From: Bursaphelenchus xylophilus
Taxonomy: Eukaryota > Nematoda > Chromadorea > Rhabditida > Aphelenchoididae
NCBI GenBank assembly: GCA_904066235.2
Contig: CAJFCV020000003.1
Coordinates: 3,844,001 to 3,908,000, forward strand
Length of the DNA stretch: 64,000 bases
Direction: 5' to 3'
Position numbers and translations under genes: made by a program. The notes below the pieces were generated by a model. The model worked only from the letters and a program-made list of their open reading frames with translations, searched no databases and had not been told where the DNA came from. Positions 10,741 through 21,479 of this stretch are shown here, piece after piece (the first letter of the stretch is position 1; each line of letters opens with the position of its first letter).

Positions 10741-12270
10741 TTATAAAAAATTGCCAAATTTCCCCCTTTTTCGGCCTAAAAATCTCTGTGGTCTCCATAA
10801 AACGCAAGCTGAAAACATCATACAGACCTCAAAAAATTGTAACCTCAGCCAATTTTCATCAAAAATTTGTGTTTCACATCATACAGTATCCAAATATTTT
10901 CACTTTACCTCTCCGAATCAGCTCTCCCACTCTCTGCAGAACGTCGTACTTTGCTTTCAACTCTGTTTTGAAGTCCACATACGTCTCAATGATTTGATTT
11001 TCTCGCTCACTAAAGATCAACATTTCAAAATTCAATAAATCGACTTGCCTTTTACACTTTTCGATGTAATTCTTCAGACTTCCCTCGTATGGAATTGGAC
11101 TGTAGAGCAAATTCGGGTCGCTGATTCGTCGTTTCAAATTCCGCAACCGTTTTCTCGTCATTGTGTGGAGATCCACAAAGGCCAATGCTCCGGCTTCGAC
11201 CGCTTTATCAATGTCAATGTTGCTGATTCCCGTGTGATCTTCGGCTTTGACTAATTTCTCGGCGTTTCTTTTGAGAGCACGGACTTCTTCGAGGCCAATA
11301 TTGAACTTCTGAAAAAACGGAGTAATGGAAAAATACGCCTAGCCATACAACGTGCAAATATTACAAAATCTCAAGATTTTCAAAGGATAATCTAAAACTT
11401 ATAATACAAATATCAAATTGAAATGCTCACCTCTTTATCAAAGTCCTTCAAGTCCACAAACTCATCTTCCCGGCCCTCATCGCAGACTTGATTGAAATAC
11501 TCATCCAGCCAGCTGAGGAAACTCTCCCATTGAGATGGGTCTTGTTTCTAAAAGCAAGGTTATTATTCTTTACAACTTTACAACCAAGCCTCTGCAGCAC
11601 TCTCATACAACAAAACCTCTCTATAAAAGAGAATTTCAAAGCCAACAGGGTCAATTTTAGGACTAATTAAATGTTTTTACAACAAAACCTTTCTACAACA
11701 AATATCTTTTGACCCATTGCGATTTGTTGTACAAAGTGACTGCTGTGACTTTTTTTGCTTACATTAGAAAACTAAGTATTAGTATACAAAATACGATGGA
11801 ACCTGTGTACCACAAAAAACAGAGGCGATAAAACAAAGGCTCTGTATAACGAACAAATTCAAATGTCTCAAGGACCAATTTTAAGCAAAAATTAATCCTT
11901 TTACATCGAAACTTTTCTATGACAAAAAATTTTCCCCTTGTTATTTTCTTCTTTTCATTTCTGGCTAATTAAAAAAAGCAACTAAATATTATATACATAC
12001 ATTTGTAATGTAATCACACTCACCGAAGAAGTGCAAGGCTCTTCCAGATCTTTCTTCAGTTCCTCTGCATCTTTCTCCTTTTTCTTGGCCACTTTTTTTA
12101 CCACAGCTTTCGCAGGTTTAAAGAAATTTCCTCGAGGACTGATCGCAGCCAAAGTTTTCCTCCGTGAGATATCGCGACGAGGAGTTTCACCAGTCAAATC
12201 ACTCAACGTTCTGAAAAATATACTAGTTGTATCAAAGAAAATTTTTTAAAACTTGCCTTCGCCTTTGCAT
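10741..12270 (-). CDS. Basic, probably coiled-coil protein, unrecognised
   Basis: Five exons: 12270-12257, 12210-12024, 11547-11431, 11308-10909 and 10808-10741; all phases close and give 261 aa. The 14-nt first exon needs a GC donor (AG|GCAAGT); using the nearby GT instead hits a stop. The N-terminus has three Arg-Ser/Thr basic motifs (RRRTLS, RRDIS, RRKTL), then a Lys/Glu-rich stretch, a block around QWESFLSWLDEYF, and long charged helices to the end. The basic phospho-site N-terminus followed by helices recalls kinetochore Dsn1/KNL-3-like proteins, but this is a weak hypothesis. The last intron and exon lie in a degenerate transposon copy. If intron 4 is not removed, the protein ends seven codons later, at 10874. 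Confidence 0.6.
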
Positions 12271-12299
12271 GGTTAGATAAATACAATTTTTACAGAAAG

Positions 12300-14930
12300 G
12301 AAAGAAAAATATGCAAAAAAGAGCTCAAAAAATATTTTGCGCGGGAAACTGGGCGCTTGAGAGCTATCGCGACACAGAAAAAAAGAAGACACAAGCATTA
12401 ATAGGTCTGGCATTAGGATTGCGTTCAGGTAAATAGGAATGGCAAACAATAAAAATATGTAAATTAGAGGTCAAAATTTTTCCTTGTTGATATAAAATCC
12501 TCATTAATTTGATTAACAGTAGTACAATTTTATTAAAAAATTGCAAAAGTATTTGGCTTGCCCCAAAAAAGAAGTTTTTGGAGTACAATAGTAGAAGCAT
12601 AGGGACATCAACAATCAAAAACACGGAATGTTACCAATCCCAACCGCGGACATATGACTTGACTTGTTGTCCTTGATGAAGAACACACTGAGGTTCACTG
12701 AGGTTTCTGAAAGTCCTTCATACCTCTAGTTTCGAACGTCGTAGAGTTGCAACGATTCTTGAACTACTGGGGCGCATAAAGATCGAGATTGCACTGAAGT
12801 TCAGCAGCTTTTGATTCTGGGAATGTCAAACAGTGTGTTCTTGAGATTTTGGCGACTCACACATTTCCTACAAGGACCCGCAGTTCTTCATCCAAACAAT
12901 TATAGATAATCTAATGTAAGTTTCTACATGAGGCTTTCGTTCTCATTGTCGGAGATCAAAACTGTACATAATACTAGGCGGGCTAAGAAAATCTTGATTG
13001 TGCGCCGTCGTGCAGAAAATTCACGCACATTGCAAAATGAATGCTTTTGAAAGGGGTTGAAAGTGCACAGTGCGTTTCCCATTCGCACTGTGCTGATTTT
13101 TTGACGCAAAAACCACTTTCCCACGCCAGTTGCACCGTGTGGAAACATGTCAATTTTTTTATTTTTGGCCGATGTCAATAAGAGAATTTTCAAATTTCTC
13201 TGTACCTCGCCGGTAGAATTAGCCCATTTCCCCAAACAGCATTTACGGAATTCCTCATGAAAGCTGTTGTGCAACCTCATTGTCAAATTATTCGGCGAAC
13301 CCAACCGCCCGTGAAATCTGTCGTTTTGCGTGTGGATACTTGTTAATCGTCATTCACATCTTCATTACTTTCATCGCAATAAGTTTTAGCTTTCTGGAAG
13401 TGTCTTCTCTCGTCTTGAGGGGATATCTTCAATTAATATGGTAAATAAATTATTCACAGATCCCTTTCCTCAATCGTATAAGTGAGAAGCGGTCACAGAG
13501 AACGATCGCGGGGTTAGATCTGGGGATGGGATGGAAGTGAGACTGTAATACTTCCGTAAGAGGGGGTTTGTTTCATGGGATTATTGTCATATATTGATTA
13601 CATTATGTATGTGCATAAAGTATTTGATGATCAGTCGAAGAAAGATGTTCTTAAAAACCATCTCTTGCTCCCAAATTTGATGACTATAAGTTATGACATT
13701 AATTAAGACCATAGTAAGTGCAACTCATCCTTGAAATACACCTTGCAAAGAATTCCGGGATTTTTAGCGACCTGCATGGACAAAAGACAATAGAAAATTA
13801 GTAGAGATGGTCATAGAAAAAACTTTTCTTTTTCACGTCCTTACCAGGCAGAAAGATGGGTTTCTTATACAGTCGCGGCCATAACTGTAAGCCCCTCGAT
13901 TGTGGGACTATGAAATTTGGCGTGAAGGGCACTAAATAGATTGCAAATCGAGTTATCTTACACAAATATGTAATAGAACCCATTAAAAAGCTAATGGCGT
14001 AAAATCATTCAATTCTAGGCCTTTTTTCGTACTAAAAAATCTCAGCAATTTCTACAAAGCGCAACCTAAAAATCTTGGGGATCTCTTATAAATAAATAAC
14101 ATTATTTTTTGTCAATTTACATCAGGATCTCATCGTTACACACTGATCAATTTTCTTGTTAAATTTGGCGACCTTTTACTCGACATGTTACTGTGTTATT
14201 TATTTTTCAAGAACTTTCTAAGATGACATTTCAATCCATCTTCCTTACAGCGCTCATTGATCAACTCTTCGAATTCCACCGATCCCCCTAAATACTTTAG
14301 TAAAGTAACGAAAACCAGAGCGAAAAATGGGGGGATGGGGGGAATCGAGTTGCGCAATTTTTGGGCTGGAATCACATAGAGTTTTTATTGGTAATTCCTC
14401 GTTTTTGAGCTCGCAGAGGCGACATTATTTTAGTGGTTACACTTTCCCCGTCTTCCCGATCCCTTTAACTGTCTATATTGTAGCAAATACCAAGGTAATT
14501 GCAAGTTTTTGTACTCGAATTTGATTGTTTTGCTCTTAATTCGGTCGAGTTTATGTCGCCCTATCTGTATTCCACTCTCTTTCTCTTGCGCTGAAGGTCA
14601 GAAGGAAGAGATTTGGAGTCGAAATGGAAGTGAGAGGAGAAGAAGAAGATCCGCGGAATCGAGTGCCCCCTGTTTGCTGTCTTATAATATTCCCTTTCGG
14701 CATGTCGTTCCTTAATGTTTTCCAGTGACGCTGAGTGAAATTGTGTGGAGTCTGGAGGAGCGGGGATGAGGGTTGCGTCGGACTTTTGTTTCAAATATTG
14801 TATAATTTCGAAGTTTTTGGGAGTTTGAGGAAGTAAAGTCGAAAATTTGTATGGATTAGCGACTGTTTGAGATCGAAATTGATATGTTTACTATTCTTAT
14901 TTTATTCGTTAAGCCGCAAACGGTCTAACT
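12300..14930. other. Intergenic, no supported gene
   Basis: Nothing here carries a domain or a consistent exon chain. A 126-codon minus-strand frame (12924-13304) looks like chance: mixed composition, no splice context, no recognisable motif. Around 14030-14110 there is a copy of the dispersed phrase CTAAAAAATCTCAGC...CAAAGCGC found in the third transposon family. Confidence 0.45.
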
Positions 14931-14931
14931 A

Positions 14932-15193
14932 CAGTGAGGGACCAGATCTAGTGGCAAAAAAACGTACCATTTTGCATCCGGAAAGTCAAAAAAGTGTTCA
15001 AAAAATGTGGCAAAATACCTCCCTCTATAAGTAAAAAAACTCCGATTTCAAAAGCCCGCCCGCTCTTTTTGTGAGGGTCCCTCATGAGGGACTTCTAAAC
15101 AAAGTTTTTTCACTTGGAGGTGGAAGCATTTTGCCACATTTTTGGTGCTTCCGGATGCAAAATGGTACGTTTTTTGCCACTGGATCAGGTCCC
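14932..15193. mobile_element. CAGTGAGGGACC inverted-repeat element, copy 1
   Basis: Left end TA|CAGTGAGGGACCAGATC with GTGGCAAAAAAACGTACC. Its reverse complement is seen at about 15150-15193 (GGTACGTTTTTTGCCACTGG), ending at GGTCCC. The outer bases of the right repeat are lost. The interior holds a second short inversion around GTGAGGGTCCCTCATGAGGG. Confidence 0.7.
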
Positions 15194-15472
15194 AAAATGT
15201 ATTAGAATTAGAATGCCCCAGATTTTCTCCAAACTTTGCATATACGTCATATCAATTCCTGAAAATTCAGCGCGCCTGTTTCAAGGACGTCCGAGATATT
15301 TAACGATTTTTTCGATGCGCTAAATGCGGAGTGCGGTCAGTAAAAAATTGTTTTTTGGCAATATCTCGGCCAATTTAACGCGGAAAGAACTTATTTTTTA
15401 TCGTATCGTTGCCTGTCTGGTAAAAATAAGGCTATAACTTTTTTATGCATAAATTCGTAAAGAAAGTGTCTA

Positions 15473-15652
15473 CAGTGAGGGACCGGATCCAGTGGCAAAA
15501 AACGTCCCACTTTGCATCCCGGAAGGGACCAAACCGTCTCCAAACCCTTCCCTTCTCTAGGCTAAAAAACTCCGTTTTGAAAAGCGCGCCCTTTCCTTCA
15601 AGAAGGAAAGGGTTTGGAGACGTTTTTTGCCACTGGATCCGGTCCCTCACTG
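15473..15652. mobile_element. CAGTGAGGGACC inverted-repeat element, copy 2 (palindrome)
   Basis: A 180-bp nearly complete palindrome flanked by TA on both sides. Left arm CAGTGAGGGACCGGATCCAG, right arm its exact complement. The arms continue inward to AAACCCTTCCCTTC / GAAGGAAAGGGTTT. It lies less than 300 bp from copy 1, with a fragment of another repeat family (about 15200-15440) between them. Confidence 0.85.
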
Positions 15653-15659
15653 TAGTTTT

Positions 15660-16900
15660 GACTGACTTTTTGAACGAAAAATCTCAATTTTTTCAAGCTG
15701 TGAATCTCAAATATATCATAGAAAATCTTAATTTCAATTTTTGTCAAGTTGAAATTAAAGATCTGGGGTTGTTTCTCTTGAGGAACTTCAGTGTTATCCT
15801 AAACACGCGTAGATTTTTTTTGAAGTGATAAAAGACCAGCGTATTTTAAGAAGTATTTCTTCTCAATTTTTCTCAGGCAAAATTGTTTTTGATACTCACT
15901 AATATCACTTCTTTACAACATTTTTCCTTTTTTAGTCATCATTTTTCCAATTCTCACCTTTTATCGCTGTTTTCTCTCCCAAACCAACAAGTTCGAATTC
16001 CCCAGTAAACGCTCGAATTCCTCACTTACCACACCTTTTACCGTCCCCGAATACCCATCCCCAGCGCCGGTGCAACCAATTTGTTGGGGCTTATAACGGT
16101 TTCCCCTCGCTTCGAACCTGTTTTCCATGCATTTTTCGGTTTCCATTGATTAATTTCTCGTCGGTTTCTTTTTCTTTTATTAAACCCTTAATAAAGACTC
16201 TGTCACCCCTTTTTACATTATCTTTTTTGTCGTCTCTCGCGCAATTAGACGCTGATTCGCCGTGATTTCGGTCGTGTTTTACCTTTGTTTGTCCCGCATT
16301 CCTGGTTTAATCGATATTAAACTAGATTTAATTTGAGAAAAGTTTTGGCTGTTTGGGGCTGGAAATTATAATAGATGAAAAATGACGTGAAAGTTTTGAT
16401 TTTTTGGCAAAGTTTAAAAAACCGCGTTATGTAGAAGTTTCAAAAAATATATTTTTTTTTTGAAAATATGAATTAAAAAATTATTTTTTTTTTATTTTCG
16501 ATAAAAATATTTGAATTTCTTATCTTAGTTTTAACAAAAAATCATTTTAAATTTAATTTGACGTGTTTTTCGGATATTCCAAAATAAAAAATTCCATTTT
16601 TTTAAAATTTTTGGCAAAGAGTGACAAAGAAAATTTATTTTTTTTTAACAAAAAAATTTGTTTAAAGATATATTTTTTATAAATCCGTATTTTAAAAAAA
16701 AATTGAATTTAAAAGTTTCAAAAAAATTGGCAAGATAAAACACAGATTTTTTTTTGATTATTGTATCATTTTTCATTATTTTTTTTTGGTTCATCTCAGG
16801 CAATCACACGTATTTTACAATTAAAAAATCGATTTCCGAAATTTGAGAGGATTTTTTAACCTTGGCCGAGACTCTCATTTTTCTCCTTTTTCTCAACAAA
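15660..16900. other. AT-rich 5' flank of the next gene
   Basis: No gene. From about 16380 the sequence is dominated by runs of A and T. A CGTATTTTAC motif lies at 16809-16818. The acceptor-like TTTTCCAG at 16920-16927 sits two bases before the ATG of the next gene. Confidence 0.5.
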
Positions 16901-16929
16901 AAATCAAAAAAAGTATATATTTTCCAGCC

Positions 16930-19075
16930 ATGGCAAAAGTGGAGGTGCAGATACGGCACTGTTTTTGTTGCGGTCTTCACATCGGTTCCTTCTTCGTCGC
17001 CATCTACTCCCTTCTCGTGTTCCTGTTGCTCGGAACCCTGGCTTTATGGGGTCTGTCGGATCTGACCCAGAATGGCGACAAAATATACGATGATTGCGAG
17101 AAAGAGGCGCTCGGCGTCATCCGAACTGGTGGGTTGCGATCAACTTCCTCATACTTTATTAAACAATAAAAACGCCATTGAAAAATTGGAGTTTTTTGAT
17201 GGATTGAACTATGTCGATGAGTAATTAAAAAATTCCTTCGGCGATTTTTGATCGAAATTTCTGGAATTTGCTTTTGAAAAATTGAGAATTTTTTGATGAT
17301 TTATGAAACAAGGCACAAATTGTGACTAAAATTATCCGAGAGACATTCGATTTTTTGGGAGAGTAAAAATATTTTAACCGTAAGATTTTTGCCCAAAAAT
17401 TTTATTTTACAAGTCAAAAAAATAAATTTTTTCTTTATAAATCATAGGCTTTCGACCAAAAATTTGAAGATTTTCGCCCAAAATTTTTTTGTCATAAATT
17501 GAGAAAAAATTTTAAAAAATGGTTTTTCTGATTTTTTGGCCCAAAATTTGAAAAAAAAAATTCGAAAAAATTAATTTTTCGATTAAAATTTTTACTCACA
17601 AAAAATCAAAAAAAATCCCAAATTTTCCATTTTTCAGACAACCGAAAGCTCCAATTCCACGAAGGCCACACCACCGTCATCGTGGAGGACTCTAGTTCTT
17701 ACCATTGCTCCTTCGGTCTCTATACCGAGGAGTTAAAATTCGCTCAGGATTGTAAGAAAATAAATTTCCCTCTATTTTATAACTTTATAAAGAAAAGCTT
17801 TACTATTTTTTATTTTTAACATTTTTTCAGCCAGATTCTTTGCCCTCTGGTTTGACATTGGCCTGTACGCTCTTCTCGTTCTGGCTTCAGTGATCCTACT
17901 GGTCGGTCTGTGTGTTTACAACCATTTCTTCTTGGTCCCATGGATCTTGTTGATGGCTGTGGAGGTTGTCAGAGGGGTTATTTCGACTGTTCTGATCTTT
18001 GTTTACAGTCATGTAAGTTTATGAAAATTTTTGAAAAAAAAATCAAAAATCTTATTTTTTTACTTTTTTTCTTATTTTTCTAAAAAAATTTCAGGGAAAT
18101 CTTGCGCGAATTGCCACAGGCATCTTCTTCCTTGGGGTCCAGTGCTTCCATGTGAGTTTTATTGCTCATTTTTTACTAATTTTACATAACTTATCCCTCT
18201 AAATTCGTGTAAACAACGTATTTTCAGATCTCAATTTTGCTGGTGATAATTGCCAAAGCGCAGAAGATCTACAACCGAAAGCACGGAATCCCCACTGAAC
18301 CGGTAAGTTTTCACCAATCTTTCGGGTAAAAACATGCCCAAAGAGGGACCTTGTTTTCGAGTGCAGCGAGTAATCACGTCTAATTTTGCTGACAGCTGAA
18401 AGAAAGGGCGATTTTTTACTATCCGAAAAGTTAGTTCCATGACCCAGATTTTGAATGACTCAATAAAGACGATTTTTTTGGATAAAAACTGCTAAGAAAC
18501 CGAACCAATTTCAGAGCGTATTTTACATTAAAAAATCAAGTTCCAGCAGAGCATTCATGTTGACAAAACTTGTCGCAAATAAAGACGAAATTTTCATCAT
18601 GTATACGGCAGATTTTTAATGAATTCATTGCAAGGATAGGAGGCTTTTGAGGCCAAAATATTCTCAAAAGTTTGTGGTGCTAGCATGGTACAAAATTTGA
18701 AATTCACTGTGTAAAACAGCTTCGGGGAAAAATTCTATGGATTTTTGAAAAAGCGTAGAAGAATGGGAGAATAGAGGTCCACAAAAAAATCAAAATTTCC
18801 TGGCTGAAAAATGCTGCAACTCGAGCAATTGTCCTTAAAAATTTTAAACTTCCCTCGAACCTCTTTTTCCCGTATTTTACCCTTTAAAAATTTGTACAAA
18901 TTATTTTCAGTACGATCACCGAGTAGTCTACCCTTCCACCACCCTTCCTTCCAACTACGCTTACTCTCCGCAAGTCCCTCGTTCGGCCCGTGATCCCTAT
19001 CCTTACTCGGACTACTCTCCCTCGCAGAAGAATGCTCCGTATTACGACCAGACATACGGTACTCATCGGTATTAA
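16930..19075 (+). CDS. Four-helix membrane protein (LAPTM4/tetraspan-like)
   Basis: Six exons: 16930-17128, 17638-17751, 17831-18012, 18095-18151, 18228-18302 and 18911-19075; phases close and give 263 aa. Hydrophobic segments lie at about residues 17-45, 107-131, 138-162 and 166-192. A Cys-rich cytosolic start (HCFCCG) precedes helix 1, and a polar loop of about 60 residues with two Cys lies between helices 1 and 2. The tail of about 70 residues is rich in Tyr, Pro and Ser (YDHRVVYPS... to GTHRY). This layout fits the nematode four-span proteins related to lysosomal LAPTM4, with Tyr/Pro sorting-type motifs in the tail; I assign no orthologue. The start directly follows TTTTCCAG, consistent with trans-splicing. 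Confidence 0.82.
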
Positions 19076-19114
19076 AAACGGTACCTCACGAATTTCTCAA
19101 TGCTTCTACTTATT

Positions 19115-19420
19115 TTTTGATCCTTTTAAAAAGTGTTAAGGATACTTTTTGATACTTTTTAAAAGTGTCCAAGATACCTTTTGATGCTTTTTAAAAGTGT
19201 CAAGGATACTTTTTGATACTTTTTAAAAGTTCCAGGATACGTTTTGACACTTTTTAAAAGTATCCGAAACAATATTTTTACGTCTTTTGAAGGTACATTT
19301 TGATACTTATAAAAAGTGTCAAGGATACTTTTTGATACTTTTAAAAACTGTCACAGATACTTTTTGATACCTTTCAAAAGTATCACTGATACTTTTTGAT
19401 CTTTTTTGAAGGTATCCCAT
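19115..19420. repeat. Minisatellite directly downstream of the membrane protein gene
   Basis: About seven imperfect units of roughly 35-45 bp built from GATACTTTTTGATACTTTTT and AAAAGTGTCAAG. It starts about 40 nt after the stop codon at 19075 and so may form part of the 3' UTR. Because the unit contains both ACTTTTT and AAAAGT words, the transcript could fold on itself. Confidence 0.8.
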
Positions 19421-20058
19421 TATTTTTTTCTTGCATTTCCAAAATCAAGGACTCTTGTTGCCATATCGAGCTTTTCTCTTCGCTTTGTAGATATCTAACT
19501 CAAATATTTGAATAAACAGAATTTATAAAACAAACAAAAGTAAAGTTATATCGGAAGTATGAGAGTAATACATTGTAAAGTATTTATTACGCGAAGGTAA
19601 CACCGGAATGCGCAATACTTACTAATTGGAGCGGAAAAACAATTTTAAAATGGTAATGAGTAGAAAAATGAAAAAAACGGAGAGAATCGTTGAGCAAGAT
19701 TTGCAAAAAATGGATGCAAAAAGTAGTTGGATGATACAATTGGATGAAAAAACTAGAGTTTATGGATTACTAGTTAATTTCGAAGTAAAATATAGTAAAA
19801 TTTAGCTAAAATACGAATTAAAAAAAGCGAAAAAAAAACCTTTTTTTGATGAAAAATAGATCAAGTATAATATCGAATAAAAATTTTTTGTTCTAAATAT
19901 TTACTAATTGAGATTTTAAAGCTATAATTTTAGCACTTTTAATATTTTTGTGGCAGAAATTTACAAGTTAAAGCTGATTTTTTCAACTTAAAAAATTGAA
20001 AGCAAATGGTTTCAAGTGGGAGAAAGCTTACAATATAAATTAAAAATACAAAAAAAGA

Positions 20059-21360
20059 TCAAATAAATGTCATCCAAACACTGAATAGAGCAAGAGGAAG
20101 TAAAGAAATGCGCAATGAATAGGCGGACCGTTTCACTAACATCCAATCTTCTTCTTCTTCGTAATAATCCGACTGGGCGTCGTTGTTTTGCTCGTAGGAG
20201 TCTGGAAAGTGAAAAAAAAATATTAAAAAATCTCGTTTTTTAGCTGAAAAATAAAAAAATATATCGTAATTTATGAATATAAAAAGAATATTTTTAAAAA
20301 GAAAATGAATTTTTGATGAAAAAAATAAAAAAAATTTTTTTTTTGTAAAATACGGTCGGTCTATCTCCAGCTCCTTTAAACCTACCCAATTTATTGAAAA
20401 CAGCATCCTTTCCTGGTTGTTCCGTATAGACCCTCGACTTCTCATGCTCAACAACAGCTCTTGAAGCCTTGCTTCCCACATGGGCTTCGTGATACAGCTC
20501 ATCGGAATGGGGGTGTTGCCCTTCCCCGTGCTGATATGGATGAATGTCGTCTTCGCTCTGGACTAAATCATCATGACCTTCTGAAAATTAACGGGGTATA
20601 GTTTTTGAACATACTATGCTGTAGAAGCCACATTAGAGAGGATAAAATCAGAAGAAATTACTGAAACATCCTGAGTTTTTGAGGCCTGAACTCGAACATA
20701 TTTTTTTGCTCAATGTGACCTAAAAATCTTGCCCTTATCTTCTGCAGAACACAAGCTAAGAACTTGGTATGTTCCTCAGGAAATTCCAACCTAAATGTGG
20801 GCTCAATTTTGCATATAACTTTTAGGGTGAACCAAAAAAAATCCAATTTTTATTTATCTTTTTGTCCAATTGTTTTTTTACTCATGGCCCTTTCTTCCTA
20901 CTAAAAAACGATATTTTCAGCGAATAATGATGCTCTATAGAATAAATAGCGTTATCAACTACTGTATTTTGAATTTCACAACATTCCAAGACTCCCAAAG
21001 CAACCTACTATAGCCCTCTTTATTCGCATCATAGTACCCATCATTTTCATTTTTCGCCTCCTCTTCCTCGTTGATTTCTTGATTTGCCTCGGTCGTCGGA
21101 ACTTCCGTCGTGGTTGTCGAAGATGTTGGGACATATTTGAACTGACAGAGATCTCCATAGTACATATCAATGAAACACATGCATTTGTGGACCTCCGGGT
21201 CGTTCCTTTCGTAGGCACAGACACCTCCATTCAGGCATTTTACTTTGCATTCAGCTTGGTTTTTCATGAAAACTAGTGCTGATGAGGAGGATGAGAAGGA
21301 GAGAAAAAGGATGGCGAACAATGTTACAGTTGATTGGCGGGGAAAACTTGACGAGGCCAT
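20059..21360 (-). CDS. Secreted or GPI-anchored single-EGF protein
   Basis: Three exons: 21360-21009, 20580-20386 and 20201-20059; phases 1 and 1 close and give 229 aa. Residues 1-28 form a signal peptide (hydrophobic LFAILFLSF then SSSS). Residues about 36-72 contain six Cys spaced as an EGF-like domain (ECKVKC, LNGGVC, HKCMC, GDLCQ). A Thr-rich stalk (TSSTTTTEVPTTE) and an acidic, His-rich linker follow. The protein ends in a hydrophobic stretch (LRISLLPLALFSVWMTFI), preceded by a basic KRS, with no cytosolic tail, which fits a GPI-anchor signal or a C-terminal membrane anchor. An acceptor (TTTCCAG) lies one base before the ATG. A cell-surface or matrix ligand is likely; the orthologue is not known to me. 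Confidence 0.8.
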
Positions 21361-21479
21361 CCTGGAAACACAGCAACAAATCAGTATTATAGCTGTTTGT
21401 TACCAAAAAAAATCGAAAATCGCAAGTCTAAAGTTCAAGTCCAAAAATAGCGTCAAAAGTTTGGGGATATAATAGCAAA

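Noticed and set aside
10106..10807. Several 80- to 100-codon frames rich in Ala-Arg-Pro-Gly on both strands
   Set aside because: They are translations of the GC-rich inverted array and the transposon ends; the same peptide words appear on both strands.
12924..13304. A 126-codon minus-strand frame
   Set aside because: No ATG context, splice partner or domain; composition typical of non-coding DNA read in one frame.
15445..15828. A 127-codon plus-strand frame
   Set aside because: It starts in and crosses the 180-bp palindromic element; the other strand gives a mirror-image peptide.
19115..19420. The regular repeat as a CRISPR array
   Set aside because: Units are contiguous without unique spacers, and the genome is eukaryotic; it is a minisatellite.
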